Origin: Vicia villosa
Taxonomy: Eukaryota; Streptophyta; Magnoliopsida; Fabales; Fabaceae
Direction of reading: 5' to 3'
Length of the DNA stretch: 64,000 nt
Assembly (NCBI RefSeq): GCF_029867415.1
Contig: NC_081183.1
Location: 118,782,514 to 118,846,513 of the forward strand
The translations under genes and the position numbers were made by a program. Within the stretch, counting starts at the first letter, position 1; every line of letters begins with the position of its first letter. Below are positions 46,092 through 58,319 of the stretch, piece after piece. The notes under the pieces were generated by a model that had not been told where the DNA came from, searched no databases, and saw only the letters and a list, made by a program, of their open reading frames with translations.

Positions 46092-46099
46092 TATTTATA
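46092..46099 (-). promoter_or_regulatory. TATA box of MIR169 copy C
   Basis: TATAAATA on the minus strand, 68 bp upstream of the hairpin, in the same context as copies A and B. Confidence 0.7.
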
Positions 46100-46564
46100 A
46101 GTTGAAAATGTCAAAGGCTGAAATTCCCACTTACATTATTTCACCAAATGATTCTTGATTCTCTAGAGAGAAAAATATTCACTCCATTTAATATGTTGAG
46201 GGTTCATGCAACATATCAAAGTTGAGAAATTGACAACTCGTTTCTACCTTATTGGTTTTATTCTCTTCATTTAACTTTTTCTTAGTCAAACTTTTGATTA
46301 TTTAAGTGCTTTGTTTTGATTCAATTTTAAGATAAGAGTGGATCTAGAATATAAAATTTATTGACTTGTTTCAATCACTTTTTTTTAAGTACAATTGTTA
46401 TTTTATCTCTTAAACTAAGTGACCGTAACCATAAAAAATCAATTAAACTGTAAGTCTTAGGTTTTGAACTCCAAAACAATGTATTTAGCCTAATAATTTC
46501 GGCTGTTATCAATATGATTTTAAATGTAATGGTAATAGTTGATACAATTGTGATTGCGGTTATT

Positions 46565-46965
46565 ACAATTAAGTTTTGTTTGCTAAAAATAGCGGTCGGC
46601 TGATAAGTTAAATGATAGTTTATAACTTATGACAGATGGTTGATGACTGATAGCATATAGCTGATGATTGATGATTTATTACTGATAAGTTAATTGAACT
46701 GTTTGGTAAAATTAACAGTTCAATTAGTTGATAAATTAAAATGACCCAAAAACATTTAATATACAACTATTTTATTTTAAATTAAATTAAATTATAAAAG
46801 ATTTTAGTGAGTTTTATTTAAAATAATAAGGGCAAAAAAGGAAGAAAAAATGATAATTTATAAGTTAAAACGCTATTTAAAATAACGTTTAAAAAATAAA
46901 TTATAAGTCAATCAAATAAACTATAAACTTGTGATAAAAAGACAGTTATCAAACCGATCTTTTGT
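46565..46965. mobile_element. Possible MITE interrupting unit C
   Basis: Bounded by imperfect inverted ends (TTTGCTAAAAATAGCGGTCG at the left, TTATCAAACCGATC at the right). The inside is AT-rich with repeated GATAAGTTAA / TGATGATTGATGA words. It sits where units A and B have other sequence. The family and exact ends are uncertain. Confidence 0.35.
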
Positions 46966-47399
46966 GGGAATAGAATAAAATAAGGGAAGAAACTAACAGT
47001 GTTAACCACCATTGTAAATGAGAATTTTGGTAGATAATCAAAGAGTGTTTTATAAGATTTTGACTTAATTTTGGTATGAGAGAAAATGCTTAAGGTACAT
47101 TACTTTGTTAGGACAAATATTTGTGCATGTGTCAATGTGTTATTGTCGGTACTTTGTATCAATAAAAGTATCATATAGATTCCCAACTAGCCAGCCACTA
47201 TATTCTTTCCTTCTTTTGAACACGGAATTTTGAAAATTTGATAAGAATCAGCTATGTGGTGTGATTTATATTTATGGATTTTCCGTGTGAATTAGGAATA
47301 TTGGTTTATCTCCATAATTAGTTAATCAATTTGTTATTTTGATTGTATTTTAATTAGTAAGATCTCCAAAAAACACGATGATGAATGATCTCCATTAGT

Positions 47400-48520
47400 C
47401 ATTCATCCTAGTGAAAATTTAAAAATACCATGTTTGTACCTCAGAATTTTAAAATTCGGACGCACCATAATACTACAAACCCAATAGTAGGATCACGCCA
47501 AAAGCAAGTAACGAATATGTTTGGAAATTGAAATCCGAATTCACCCCTATGATATCATGTAATACATATTCAATGTAGTTTAAGGGGTTCGTTCGAATAT
47601 TGAAATTTCAATTCACCCCTTTATTATTAAGTATACACGTAACACACATCCAATATCATCTCAATGATTTGTTCAGATATTGAAATTCATACTCACCCAT
47701 TTGGTATCACACAAACACAATTCATAATATAACTTCAACATAAATCTTTGTTATCACATACACATAATACATAACATAAATCTAAAATATTAATATAACT
47801 TAAATGCAACATAACATTAACTTCATATTTCATCACTAAAAGATGGTTCATAACATTTTATCATCTTTAGAATATTGTTAATTGATCTTGCAAGATTCAC
47901 ATCCACCTTGATTGGGCCCTTTTATGTAAGATATAAAATATACTCTACATAACACTTACATTTGTATTCATTTTCAGCTCAAATTTACTGAACTTGATCT
48001 TTCACTCATTATCAATCGTAACATGGGTTAATAACATTCTATCTTAGCCACTTTTCGATTGATTGTGTAGTGTAAGATATTCTCCAGTTTGAATTTCAGA
48101 TTTTGAAGAGAGTTGCTATTTGTGATCCCAAATTCAAAAGGAGACCCATATTGTTGAAGTAAACAAATGCAATATACCAATATTAGATCAATTTGGAGTG
48201 TTTGTGTTAACAACATATGGACGATAAAAATGCGATCATGTCTCGGGTATTGGTCTGAATATTGAAATTTGGATTACCACTTATCATATATATGAAGCAA
48301 ATACAAGTAGGATTGTCCCAGAGATTTATCTGGAGATTGAAATATAGCTTCACTCCATTTTTATCATGCAAGAAGAAGACACTAGTTGGAATATATCCCA
48401 TAGGTGTATTCAAAGATTAAAATTTGGGTTTCACCTTTATCATATATGAATCAAGCATAAGTAGGTCTGTCCCAAGGGTGTATATGAATATTGAAATCCA
48501 GAATAACTTTGATTCTCAAA
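47400..48520. repeat. Degenerate direct-repeat field, unexplained
   Basis: A loose motif of the form GnnT(A/G)TTnGAATATTGAAATTnnnATTCACCC(C/A)TTTnATCAT recurs near 47520, 47590, 47670, 48245, 48335, 48410 and 48480, at roughly 70-90 bp spacing within two groups. No ORF of note and no known element was recognised. Confidence 0.5.
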
Positions 48521-48789
48521 TATTAAATGTCATTATTTTTTTTATGCCATGCAAACACATCAAAACCTTAATTCTAGTGTTTACATAAGTAATATTAGAT
48601 ATACATTAAAACACATTAAAAATGTGTCCTGATTACATCCAAGAAATTACAAAATTAACATTGATTACATTATGCATTGTATGATAAAAATTAAAAAAAA
48701 GTGTCACCACCAAAATTTAAGGTTGGTTCCGCCTTTGAATTTTCCTTACTATATTCTCTTTCAATATCATTCTATTTGATAAACTCTTC

Positions 48790-49920
48790 TATCCTATCCA
48801 AAAAATTATCCTGTCAATTTGAGCTTCTTTTGTGGAATGTGATGTCCATTTAGGGGGTGTTCGAGGTATAGGACTTCTTGATTTCAAATAAACTTGAGTA
48901 AAATATTGTGATTCTGAAATTCATCCAATACACATAATGCATCCTGTAGGATTTTAAGGTGGGACACTTTAAAGTGGAAAAAATGTTTATAGAAAAATCA
49001 TATCTTGTTATATGCATTTGCGATAAGATGACCCGTTTCATGGAAACACGTCCATTTTTTCTCAGGTGGTGTAGCATTAAAACAAAGAAGAAGAAGAAGA
49101 AGAAGAAGAAGAAGATAATCGTGAATGTCATCGTAATGTTTTTTCTGTAAAGCCCTGAGTATGATTCTTTATGGGCTTCCAACTCTTACATAAGATGTTA
49201 GATGACAAGTGTATGATTCTCCTCGCCATTAACTAGAAAAGTTGAAACAGTGTGATAACCACAGTTACCATCAACTTTAACATATATAATAAGGTCAATC
49301 GATATGTGCATAAAAACTAGCATCTCTACAATGTGTATCATTTTTAGTAAAGGTGGTGGTAGCGATGATTTGCTAACGTGAGCACCTTTAATGTAACTTT
49401 TTTGGAGTGTGAAATTGTAAAATTTGGATAAAGTTAGTCAACATGTTCAAAATAAGATGGTGACCTCTTCATTGAGTTGTTACTCAGTGTTGGTTTCACC
49501 TTATGAGGAGCACCATTAGTGTTTACTAGAATTGCGAGTGGTTTCATATTTATGGTTTCTAGAAAGGCTATCTTGTGCATCTGCTTTTTGATGTGAAATT
49601 TCATATTATAATCATCATTTAAAAACCTCTCTTGAATGGCCTATCATTCTGTCATAATAAAAATATCTAAATTACCATCCTTGATCACACTATCTTCATC
49701 AGACCGAAGCCTTTTCTAGTGCGTGTAAACCTCGTCCATACATATAGTTCTTTAAAGTTTTAACTTCTTGGAAATTAAACAAGCACAGGTATACCATATG
49801 TTCTTCTAAGTGTACAACCACTCATTGAGCCATCTAGAGATGTTTACTTTGCTTGCATAGTTTTGTGATAAATAAAGTTCAATCTCGCTCGAGATACATT
49901 GTCGACAACCTGTGAATACA
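48790..49920 (-). pseudogene. Decayed MULE-type protein with OTU-like domain
   Basis: Minus-strand frames, read through stops and shifts, match a plant transposon protein family with a C-terminal OTU protease domain. About 49720-49440 gives FLNDDYNMKFHIKKQMHKIA and NTNGAPHKVKPTLSNNSMKR. About 49050-48800 gives MGHLIACIYNKI, FFHFKVSHLKILQDALCVLD and a tail LYLEHPLNGH. An AAG/TTC microsatellite at 49085-49114 has expanded inside it. Family assignment rests on remembered motif order and is moderate. It is not functional. Confidence 0.5.
49085..49114. repeat. AAG microsatellite
   Basis: About ten AAG units inside the decayed MULE/OTU region. Confidence 0.9.
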
Positions 49921-50276
49921 AATTTTTGTCTATGAATTTATGTTCTAATAGAGTGATGTTGCAACAAAATGATATATGTATCTTGTTAGGCTAATTTTGT
50001 TAGAATTGTGGGTCATAAATTTCTAAGCTTTACATAAATCTCCCTTATTATTTCCCAACTATTTCTTCATGTTAGAATTGTGGGTCACAAATATAATATT
50101 AAATGTGTTAAGTTCATTATTTAATTAGCAAAACCACAGTAGTCTAATTGATATTAAGTATATGGCTTAGGGCATATATGTCATGAAAGGTTATTGTGTG
50201 GACACCACATGTCAATATTCTGATTTGATGAGGGGCCAAATAAGAATATTCAAAAGTAAGTAGAAACCCTAAGGGA

Positions 50277-50277
<1 letters not shown>
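49921..50277. other. Non-coding spacer
   Basis: No gene or element end was recognised. Confidence 0.4.

Positions 50278-50315
<38 letters not shown>
50278..50315. repeat. AT microsatellite
   Basis: A TA dinucleotide run of about 38 bp. Confidence 0.95.
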
Positions 50316-50318
<3 letters not shown>

Positions 50319-50329
50319 TATCCTCAACT

Positions 50330-51130
50330 GTAGAGTGTAGCGGCCGACCGAAAATACCCGAGGGCTCTCGCGCTCGAGATACAAACAGAGTCGCCACCGA
50401 TCTTTATTTATTCCAAAAAGGAAAGGGAAAATATCGAATAAAACCCATGAATAAAAAGAAATGGATAAGAAGGTCATCGCAACCAAATTAGGGTTCGGGA
50501 GTCGGTTATGCGAGGGGAAGGTATTAGCACCCCTCAAATCCATCGTACTCGATGGTACCCATTTAGTTAGTTTATGAATGATTGTTAGCGTGATGTTTGC
50601 GTTCTTTTGCTTATTAATCGAGAAAAGAGAAAAGGAAAAGGATTTTTATTTTTTATTATTTTAAAGAAAAATAAATGTTTTTTTATTATTGTGCTCGCCA
50701 AGTCATTTGTGTCTTGTGCCTACGTATTCCCTTGTGAAATGGGAAAGTCAGAGCAATCGTAGTCGGGAGAAGAACCACGAAAGTTTGTTGGTTTATTTTA
50801 GCGAGAGTTACTCGATCGCTTTCAAATGGAGACAATATTACGCGCACATGGATAAGAGATCACTACAAGAATGGATAACTAAATCAAGAGTAAGACGAGA
50901 TTTTGACCATCATCGCATTCGAGTTGAAGATATTCGATCTTCACATGTGGAAGTATGTTCACATTTTAAATTGATTAAGTGTCTCCTTTATGAAAGTTTT
51001 AAAATGAAAAGGCCATAAGGCAAAAAGGTTTGAATGAAATTGAGGTTGTTTTTTAAAGGGGTGTTTAGTGAACATTTTGAGCATAGGTGTACACCTAGCG
51101 CGTTGTTCACCAAAGATATTCGAAAGGATG
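50330..51130 (+). mobile_element. LTR fragment, probably Ogre-like
   Basis: The region contains GAGTCGCCACCGATCTTTAT, GCGAGGGGAAGGTATTAGCA and CGTATTCCCTTGTGAAATGG. I associate these words with Ogre/Tat-type LTRs of legumes. Neither LTR end nor internal coding was found. The 109-codon ORF at 50689-51018 has no domain. Confidence 0.4.
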
Positions 51131-51149
51131 TGCTTCCAATCGTCACTTG

Positions 51150-52011
51150 TTATCCAAGTTGATAGAAATATTTGGCTCAACTGAAAAACACAAAGCAAGT
51201 CTAGTTGCTAGAGGGTTTCTTTAGAAACCTAGGCTAGATTACTTTGAGGTGTTTGCATCTGTAGCTAGACATGAAACAATCAGGTTGGTGATTGCTATAA
51301 CTGCTAATAGAAATTGGTATATGATACATCGGGATGTTAAATATGCATTTATTAATGGTCTTTTACAAAAAAATTATGTGTCACAACCTTCTGGATCTGT
51401 GTAAAAGAATTAAGAAGGGATGGTGTACAAGTCGCATAAAGCCTTATATGTATTGAAGCAAGATCCCAGAGCCTGGAATTTGAAGATTGATTTGTTTTTC
51501 AAGAAGCAGGGGTTTCAGAAATGTGAGATGGAATATGGTGTTTATGTTTAACATACTTCTGAAAGCAATATGGTTCTAGTATGTCTCTATGTTGATGACA
51601 TATTGTCGACTGGAAGTTGTTCTGATGAGATAGTCAAGTTCATGAAGGTACTAATAAATGAGTTTGAGATGACTGATATGGGAAATATGGTATATTTTCT
51701 AGGGATCGATATTTTTTACTATGAGAAGGGTATCATTTAGCATCACATGAAGTATAAACTTGAACTTTTGAAGAGATTTGAGTTAATAAATTGCAAGTCT
51801 GCAGTCACACCTGCTGAGACGAATCACAAGGTGGATTTTGATGTTGCAGGTGATGATGTAGATGCTACAACTTTTAAATAGTTGGTTAGCTCGCTGAGAT
51901 ATCTCTGTAATACCATACCTGACATTTCCTATGCACTTGGAATGATGTTGTGAACAAATCAAAGTGGTCACAATACCAAGCTGTAGTTAGGATTATGAGG
52001 TATATTAAGGG
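51150..52011 (+). pseudogene. Ty1/copia reverse transcriptase fragment (left part)
   Basis: Plus-strand frames give KHKASLVARGFL, KPRLDYFEVFASVARHETIR, NWYMIHRDVKYAFINGLLQ, VCLYVDDILSTGS and YFLGIDIFYYEKG. These are the ordered motifs of the copia RT, with the YVDD catalytic box intact. At least six stops interrupt it. The reading is cut at 52011 by the Tekay insertion and resumes at 60134. Confidence 0.9.
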
Positions 52012-53774
52012 TGTAACATCCCGAAAATTCTTATTTAATTAATTTAATCAAGTTTTAAATTAATTATGAGAAATTAACATTTTGTTGAATTATGGGGAAA
52101 AATAATGAAATGTTAAGTCATTGGGCCATGCGGTGGAATTAGTAAAGTGGGGGTGTAATTGTGTAAGAGCCCATTTCTAATTTTATGTTTTTCATAAAAT
52201 AAAGGAAAACAAGAAGAGAAGGAAAAATTAGAACGTGGAAACCAGAAGCTGTGAGAAGAGGAACTGAAGAGCGTGAAGGAGAGCCAAAGAGGAAGAGGAA
52301 TCAATTCAAGAATTTGGCTAAGGTAAGGGGGGATTCTTCTCATTAACCTCTATTATGGGTTGTATGAATGATTCGATGGAATTTGTATGTTAGGATTTCG
52401 AATTGGATTATATGTCGGGTTTGGGGTTTTGGGGTTTATAGAACTTTGATTCAATTTAGGTTGTGAATGATGATTGGTGATGAATAATGATGTTAAACAT
52501 GATTAGAAGTATGTGTAAACGTGCAATTTATGTCGTATGTGTGATTTATTTTTCTGAAATTCGTACTGGTATGATTTGAGAGTATTTGGGAGGTATAGAA
52601 TGTTGTTTTCTGCAGGTTGGGGTTTCTGAAATCACCGGTTCGCGCCGCGTGCACAGGGTGGCGCCGCGAACAGGTGGGCTGAATGTCAGGATGTTTTGAT
52701 ACGCACAGGTCGCGCCGCGTACCTGTGTTGGCGCCGCGAAGGCGTAACTTTTTCCTCGCTTCGCGCCGCATGTGGATGTTGGCGCCGCATGCTGTGCTGT
52801 TTGGGATTTTTGTTAAAGTTTAACGATGTATAACTTTTTAACTGTTAGTCTGTTTGATGTGCCGTTTCGAACATAGTGAGGCTAATTCAGTGATATATGC
52901 AATAAAATAGTGTTTGAGTTGTGACTCGAATTTAATTTAAACACTTGATTTAATTGGTTGTGGTGGTTTATATTGTTATTGCATTGGTTGATGATTATGA
53001 TTGTTCAGTTGTTTGGTGTTGATGATTAGCATGTGGTATGTGATGCATGCATTTCATAATCATGTTGTGGGCTGTATCCCTTATGGTGGTGGGACAGCGG
53101 TAGCTAATTTTCATTGTGTGGAATTGGTGAGAGAAGTAGCCGAATCTTTATGGTGGTGGATCGGTGAGATGGGTTATCCCATGTTTGGTACCACATGCAT
53201 TTAGTTGCATTGCATTAGGTTGTTGTGTATAATTGTAACATGAATGGAAGTTGTCCAATGTTATAATTTGTGTGTATTTTGGTATGAATGTTGCTATATT
53301 ATCTGAATATAATTGATTTTGGGTGAATAATGTATGGATGAAGTTGTATTGTTTATATACCTATAACATTTGTTAATGCGAATGAAACTCACCCTTACTG
53401 TTGTTATTTTTCAGATTGAGGAGTAGCTTGTGTACTTGGTGAGGATTAGCTCGTCAAGTAGTTCGATAGAGTCAGTTGGGTCTGTGTCATGCTCTGGTCG
53501 TGTAACACCGGGAACGTTATTTTAGAATTGACTGATAAACTTCTGTTTTGCTTATGGTTTATGGTTGAATTATGAGTCTTCGACTCCAGATGTTTGATTA
53601 TTCAGTTGTTAAGAATATTCCGCTGTGTTAACATGCTACCTGAATAATTTTTGGTTTATCGTTCCTTTATGGCATGACATGAATATTGTTTATTTTGTTG
53701 GCGTTGTAATACTCTTCTTCATGTTTTACTCCGATTTTAATGTTAATTTCCGCGGGGTTTAGAAGGGTGTTACA
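52012..53774 (+). repeat. 5' LTR of Tekay element
   Basis: 1763 bp, from TGTAACATCCCG to GGGTGTTACA. It contains a GC-rich cluster (about 52640-52790) built from GCGCCGCG words in both orientations, strikingly unlike its AT-rich context. Confidence 0.95.
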
Positions 53775-53778
53775 ATAG

Positions 53779-53790
53779 TGGTATCAGAGC
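53779..53790 (+). other. Primer-binding site (tRNA-iMet)
   Basis: TGGTATCAGAGC, four bases after the LTR end, complementary to the 3' end of plant initiator methionine tRNA. This is the usual primer of Ty3 and copia elements. Confidence 0.92.
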
Positions 53791-53910
53791 ATAGTCGGTC
53801 GTTTGAGTCAGAGTCTTAGTGTCGGTTAATCCTTCGTATACGATTAGTGTAAAGTTGACACTGTCGATACTTCTTGTTCTAATGAATATTGTCTGATATT
53901 TAGCAGAACA

Positions 53911-56900
53911 ATGGCCGGAAGAGGAGGAAGAAATGACGACGCGATTGCTGAGGCTCTGGGCATGATTGCTGGTGTATTAGGAGGGAATGCCAATGGAGCT
54001 GGTATTGGTTCTGACAGGCAGCTGAATAGCTTTCAGAGGAACAATCCTCCGTTGTTCAAGGGCACGCACGATCCCGAAGGAGCTCAGAGGTGGCTGAAGT
54101 AAATCGAAAGGATCTTCAGAGTGATCGATTGTGCTGAAAATCTGAAGGTGAGGTATGGGACTCATATGCTGTCTGAAGAAGCTGATGATTGGTGGATGGC
54201 TAGTAGAGATGAACTTGAATCTGCAGGTGTAGCGATCACTTGGGCTGTATTCAGGCGAGAATTCCTGAGGAGGTACTTTCCTGAGGATGTTCGAGGCAGG
54301 AAAGAAGTTGAGTTTTTGGAGCTGACACAAGGTAACATGACGGTGCCGGAGTATGCTTCAAAGTTTGTTGAGCTGGCCAAGTACTATGTCCACTATAACA
54401 ATGATGAAGCGAGCGAATTTTTGAAATGTGTTAAGTTCGAGAATGGTCTCCGTGATGAAATTAAGCAGGGAATCAGGTACCAGAGGATTCGTCAGTTTAC
54501 AGATTTGGTGGACTGTAGTAGGATCTATGAAGAGGATAACCTCAAGCTGAAGTCATCTCACTCTCGCGAGTTAGTTGACAAGAAAGGGAAGAAGCCTATG
54601 GACCGTGGTAAACCATATGGTAGAGGTAATTATAAAGCTGGAAGTTGGAAGAAGCCTAGTGGGGGAGACTCTAGTGCTCCTGTTAAGTGCTTTAAGTGTG
54701 GGGAACCTGGACATCGTGTTCACGAGTGCAAAAGCGAAGAGAAGAAGTGCTACAGGTGTGGTAAAGCAGGCCACATTGCTGTTGACTGCAAGGGAAGGAC
54801 GGTGACTTGTTATAACTGTGGTGAAGAAGGTCACATTAGTCCACAGTGTCCTAAGCCAAAGAAGAATCAAGCTGGGGGTAAAGTCTTCGCTTTATCTGGT
54901 TCAGAGACTACTCCAGAGGATCGGTTGATTAAAGGTACGTGTTTTATCCATGGCACTCCTTTAATTGCAATAATAGATACTGGAGCGACTCACTCGTTTA
55001 TTTCATTGGATTGTGCTAAACGACTGAATTTGGAAATATCTCAGATTAATGGAAGTATGATCATTGACACTCCTGCGTCGGGTTCAGTGACTACTTCGTT
55101 TGCCTGTTTGAACTGTCCAATTGATATTTTTGATAGAGAGTTCGGAATGGACTTAGTGTGCCTTCCGTTGGAACAACTTGATGTCATCCTGGGTATGAAT
55201 TGGTTGCAATTTAATCGAATTCATATCAACTGTTTCACGAAGACGGTTATTTTTCCGGAAGATGTCGGTGTTGAGGGTGTAGCAGTGACTGCTAGACAAG
55301 TGGATGAAGCAATGAAGGACGGGGCTGCCGTGTTTATGGTGATTGCATCCATGGAAGTGAAGAAGAAAGTGGTGAGTAGAGACTTACCGGTAGTATGTGA
55401 ATTTCCAGAAGTTTTTCCAGAAGATGTAAGAGAGTTACCGCCAGAGAGGGAAGTAGAATTTGCTATTGAGTTAGTTCCTGGAACTAGTCCGGTGTCGATG
55501 GCGCCGTATCGTATGTCGGCATCTGAGCTAGCAGAGTTGAAGAGTCAGCTAGAAGAGTTACTGGAAAAAGAATTCATTCGTCCTAGTGTGTCGCCGTGGG
55601 GTGCGCCGGTGTTGTTGGTAAAGAAGAAAGAAGGTTCTATGAGATTGTGTGTGGATTATAGACAGCTGAATAAAGTTACTATCAAGAATCGGTATCCATT
55701 ACCGAGGATTGATGATTTGATGGATCAATTGGTTGGTGCGAGTGTGTTCAGCAAAATTGACTTGAGGTCGGGATATCATCAGATTCGGGTGAAGACAGAC
55801 GATATTCAGAAAACAGCATTTAGAACAAGGTATGGCCATTACGAATATACAGTGATGCCATTTGGAGTAACTAATGCACCAGGAGTTTTCATGGAATATA
55901 TGAATAGGATCTTTCATCCTTACCTGGATCAGTTTGTGGTGGTATTTATCGATGATATTCTAATATATTCTAAGAGTGAAGAAGAACATGCAGAGCATCT
56001 AAGAGTGGTATTAGAACTACTGAAGGAAAAGAAACTTTATGCGAAACTGTCAAAGTGTGAGTTCTGGCTAAGTGAAGTAAGCTTTCTTGGGCATGTAATT
56101 TCTAAAGATGGTATTGTCGTTGACCCAACGAAAGTAGAAGCAGTGTCTCAATGGGAAGCTCCGAAGTCAGTTTCCGAAATCCGTAGTTTCCTTGGTCTTG
56201 CGGGTTACTATAGAAAGTTCATTGAAGGTTTTTCAAAGTTAGCGTTGCCGTTAACTAAGTTGACTAGGAAGGGTCAAGCATTCATCTGGGATTCGAAATG
56301 TGAAGAAGGATTCCAAGAGTTGAAGAAGAGGTTGACTAGTGCGCCGATCTTGATTTTTCCGAATCCGGCGGAATCTTTTGTGGTATATTGTGATGCTTCG
56401 TTGTTGGGACTAGGAGGTGTACTAATGCAGAATCAACAGGTAGTCGCTTATGCGTCGAGACAACTCAAAGTGCATGAGAGAAACTATCCGACTCATGACT
56501 TAGAATTGGCAGCAGTGGTATTTGTGTTGAAGTTGTGGAGACATTATCTGTATGGTTCGAGGTTTGAAGTGTTTAGTGATCACAAGAGTCTGAAGTATCT
56601 CTTTGATCAAAAAGAGCTGAATATGAGGCAAAGGAGGTGGTTAGAGTTCCTTAAGGATTATGATTTTAGGCTGAATTACCATCCGGGTAAAGCAAACGTG
56701 GTTGCCGATGCTTTGAGTAGGAAGTCCTTGCATATGTCTATGCTGATGGTAAGAGAATTGGATTTAATTGAACAATTCCGAGATTTGAGTTTAGTATGCG
56801 AAGACACTCCTGTCAGTGTTAAGTTGGGAATGCTGAAGCTGACTAGTGGTATTCTGGAAGAAATTCGAGAAGGTCAGAAAGCTGATGTAGAATTGGTGGA

Positions 56901-58278
56901 CAAGTTGACTCTGATTAACCAAGGCAAGGGAGGTGAATTCAGAATCGACGAGAATGGTATTATCAGGTTTGGTAACCGTGTTTGTGTTCCTAATGTTTCC
57001 GAATTGAGGAAGAGTATTCTCGAAGAAGGACACCGTAGTGGATTAAGTATTCATCCTGGTGCTACCAAGATGTATCATGACTTGAAAAAGCTGTTTTGGT
57101 GGCCTGGAATGAAGAAAGAAATTGCCGAGTTTGTGTATTCTTGTTTGACTTGTCAGAAGTCAAAGGTTGAACATCAGAAGCCATCTGGATTTATGCAACC
57201 GATGTTTATTCCTGAGTGGAAATGGGATAGCATATCAATGGATTTTGTTTCGGGTTTGCCGAGAACTGTTAAAAATTGTGAAGCTATCTGGGTCGTGGTA
57301 GACAGATTGACGAAGTCTGCACATTTTATACCAATAAGAATGGATTATCCGATGGAAAAGTTGGCTCAATTGTATATTGAGAAGATAGTTAGTCTACATG
57401 GTATTCCTTCGAGTATCGTGTCAGATAGAGATCCAAGATTTACGTCGAAGTTCTGGGAGGGTTTGCAGAAGGCTTTGGGTACTAAGCTGAGACTAAGTTC
57501 TGCTTATCATCCGCAGACGGATGGACAGACTGAAAGGAAAATTCAGTCGTTAGAAGACTTGTTACGTGCTTGTGTGTTAGAAAAAGGAGGTGCTTGGGAT
57601 AGTTATCTGCCTTTGATTGAATTTACCTACAACAACAGTTTTCATTCGAGTATAGGTATGGCTCCGTTTGAGGCATTGTATGGTAGGAGATGTAGAACTC
57701 CATTGTGTTGGTACGAAGCTGGTGAGAGTGCTGTGATTGGACCAGAAATTGTACAACAGACTACGGAGAAGATTAAGATGATTCAAGAGAAGATGAAAGC
57801 TTCTCAGAGTGGTCAAAAGAGCTATTATGATAAAAGGAGGAAGACACTTGAGTTTCAAGAGGGAGATCATGTGTTTATGAAGGTTACTCCTATGACGGGT
57901 ATTGGTCGAGCTTTGAAGTCAAAGAAGTTGACTCCGCGTTTTATTGGACCATTCCAAATTTCGGAAAGAGTGGGAGAAGTGGCATATCGTATTGCGTTAC
58001 CGCCAATGCTTGCCAACTTGCATGATGTATTTCATGTGTCTCAATTGAGGAAATACATTTCGGATCCGTCCCACGTGATCCAAGTGGATGATGTGCAGGT
58101 TAAAGACAACTTAACGGTTGAAACGTTACCTGTGAGGATCGAAGATAGAAGACTGAAGCAATTGCGGGGCAAGGAAATAGCTTTAGTCAGAGTAGCTTGG
58201 GGAGGACCAGCTGATGGAAACGTCACCTGGGAGTTAGAAAGCCAGATGAAAGATTCCTATCCGGAACTATTTGCTTGA
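53911..58278 (+). pseudogene. Tekay gag-pol polyprotein with one premature stop
   Basis: One frame of 1456 codons starting MAGRGGRNDDAIAEALGM. It is broken only by a TAA at 54100-54102 in early gag. Gag capsid follows ([27 protein letters not shown]). There are three CCHC zinc knuckles at about 54685-54855 ([42 protein letters not shown]) and an aspartic protease [10 protein letters not shown] at about 54970. The reverse transcriptase has [20 protein letters not shown] and FIDDILIYS (about 55945). RNase H shows [11 protein letters not shown] (about 56390). The integrase has an H-x-H..C-x2-C zinc site (about 57030-57160), [13 protein letters not shown] and the E of the DDE triad (about 57534). 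A chromodomain-like tail has [14 protein letters not shown] (about 58190). It copies and integrates the element. The rest is open, so the stop is probably recent. Confidence 0.93.
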
Positions 58279-58304
58279 GGTATGTTTTCGAGGACGAAAA
58301 CTCT

Positions 58305-58319
58305 TTAGTGGGGGAGAGT
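58305..58319 (+). other. Polypurine tract
   Basis: A purine-rich AGTGGGGGAGAG run directly before the 3' LTR, the primer for plus-strand DNA synthesis. Confidence 0.85.

Larger units (their letters stand above)
45640..47085. repeat. Duplicated unit C around MIR169
   Basis: It aligns with units A and B from the CTAGAATATTCTA / AGAGAATATTATTGAATTG block through the MIR169 promoter (about 46330), and again at 46970-47085 with the TTAACCACCATTGTAAATGA block. The middle is replaced by other DNA. Confidence 0.75.

Noticed and set aside
48850..49182. 110-codon minus-strand ORF with poly-Phe
   Set aside because: The poly-Phe comes from the AAG microsatellite; the OTU-like similarity lies in a different frame of the same strand.
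52493..52771. Minus-strand ORF in the 5' LTR and similar ones in both LTRs (53001-53204, 59360-59563)
   Set aside because: Present only because the LTRs are GC-rich or by chance; LTRs are not known to encode these, and no domain is visible.
53779..53790. tRNA-like TGGTATCAGAGC as part of a tRNA gene
   Set aside because: It is the retrotransposon primer-binding site; no cloverleaf surrounds it.
54162..58226. Several minus-strand ORFs under the Tekay polyprotein
   Set aside because: Antisense shadows of a well-supported coding frame.
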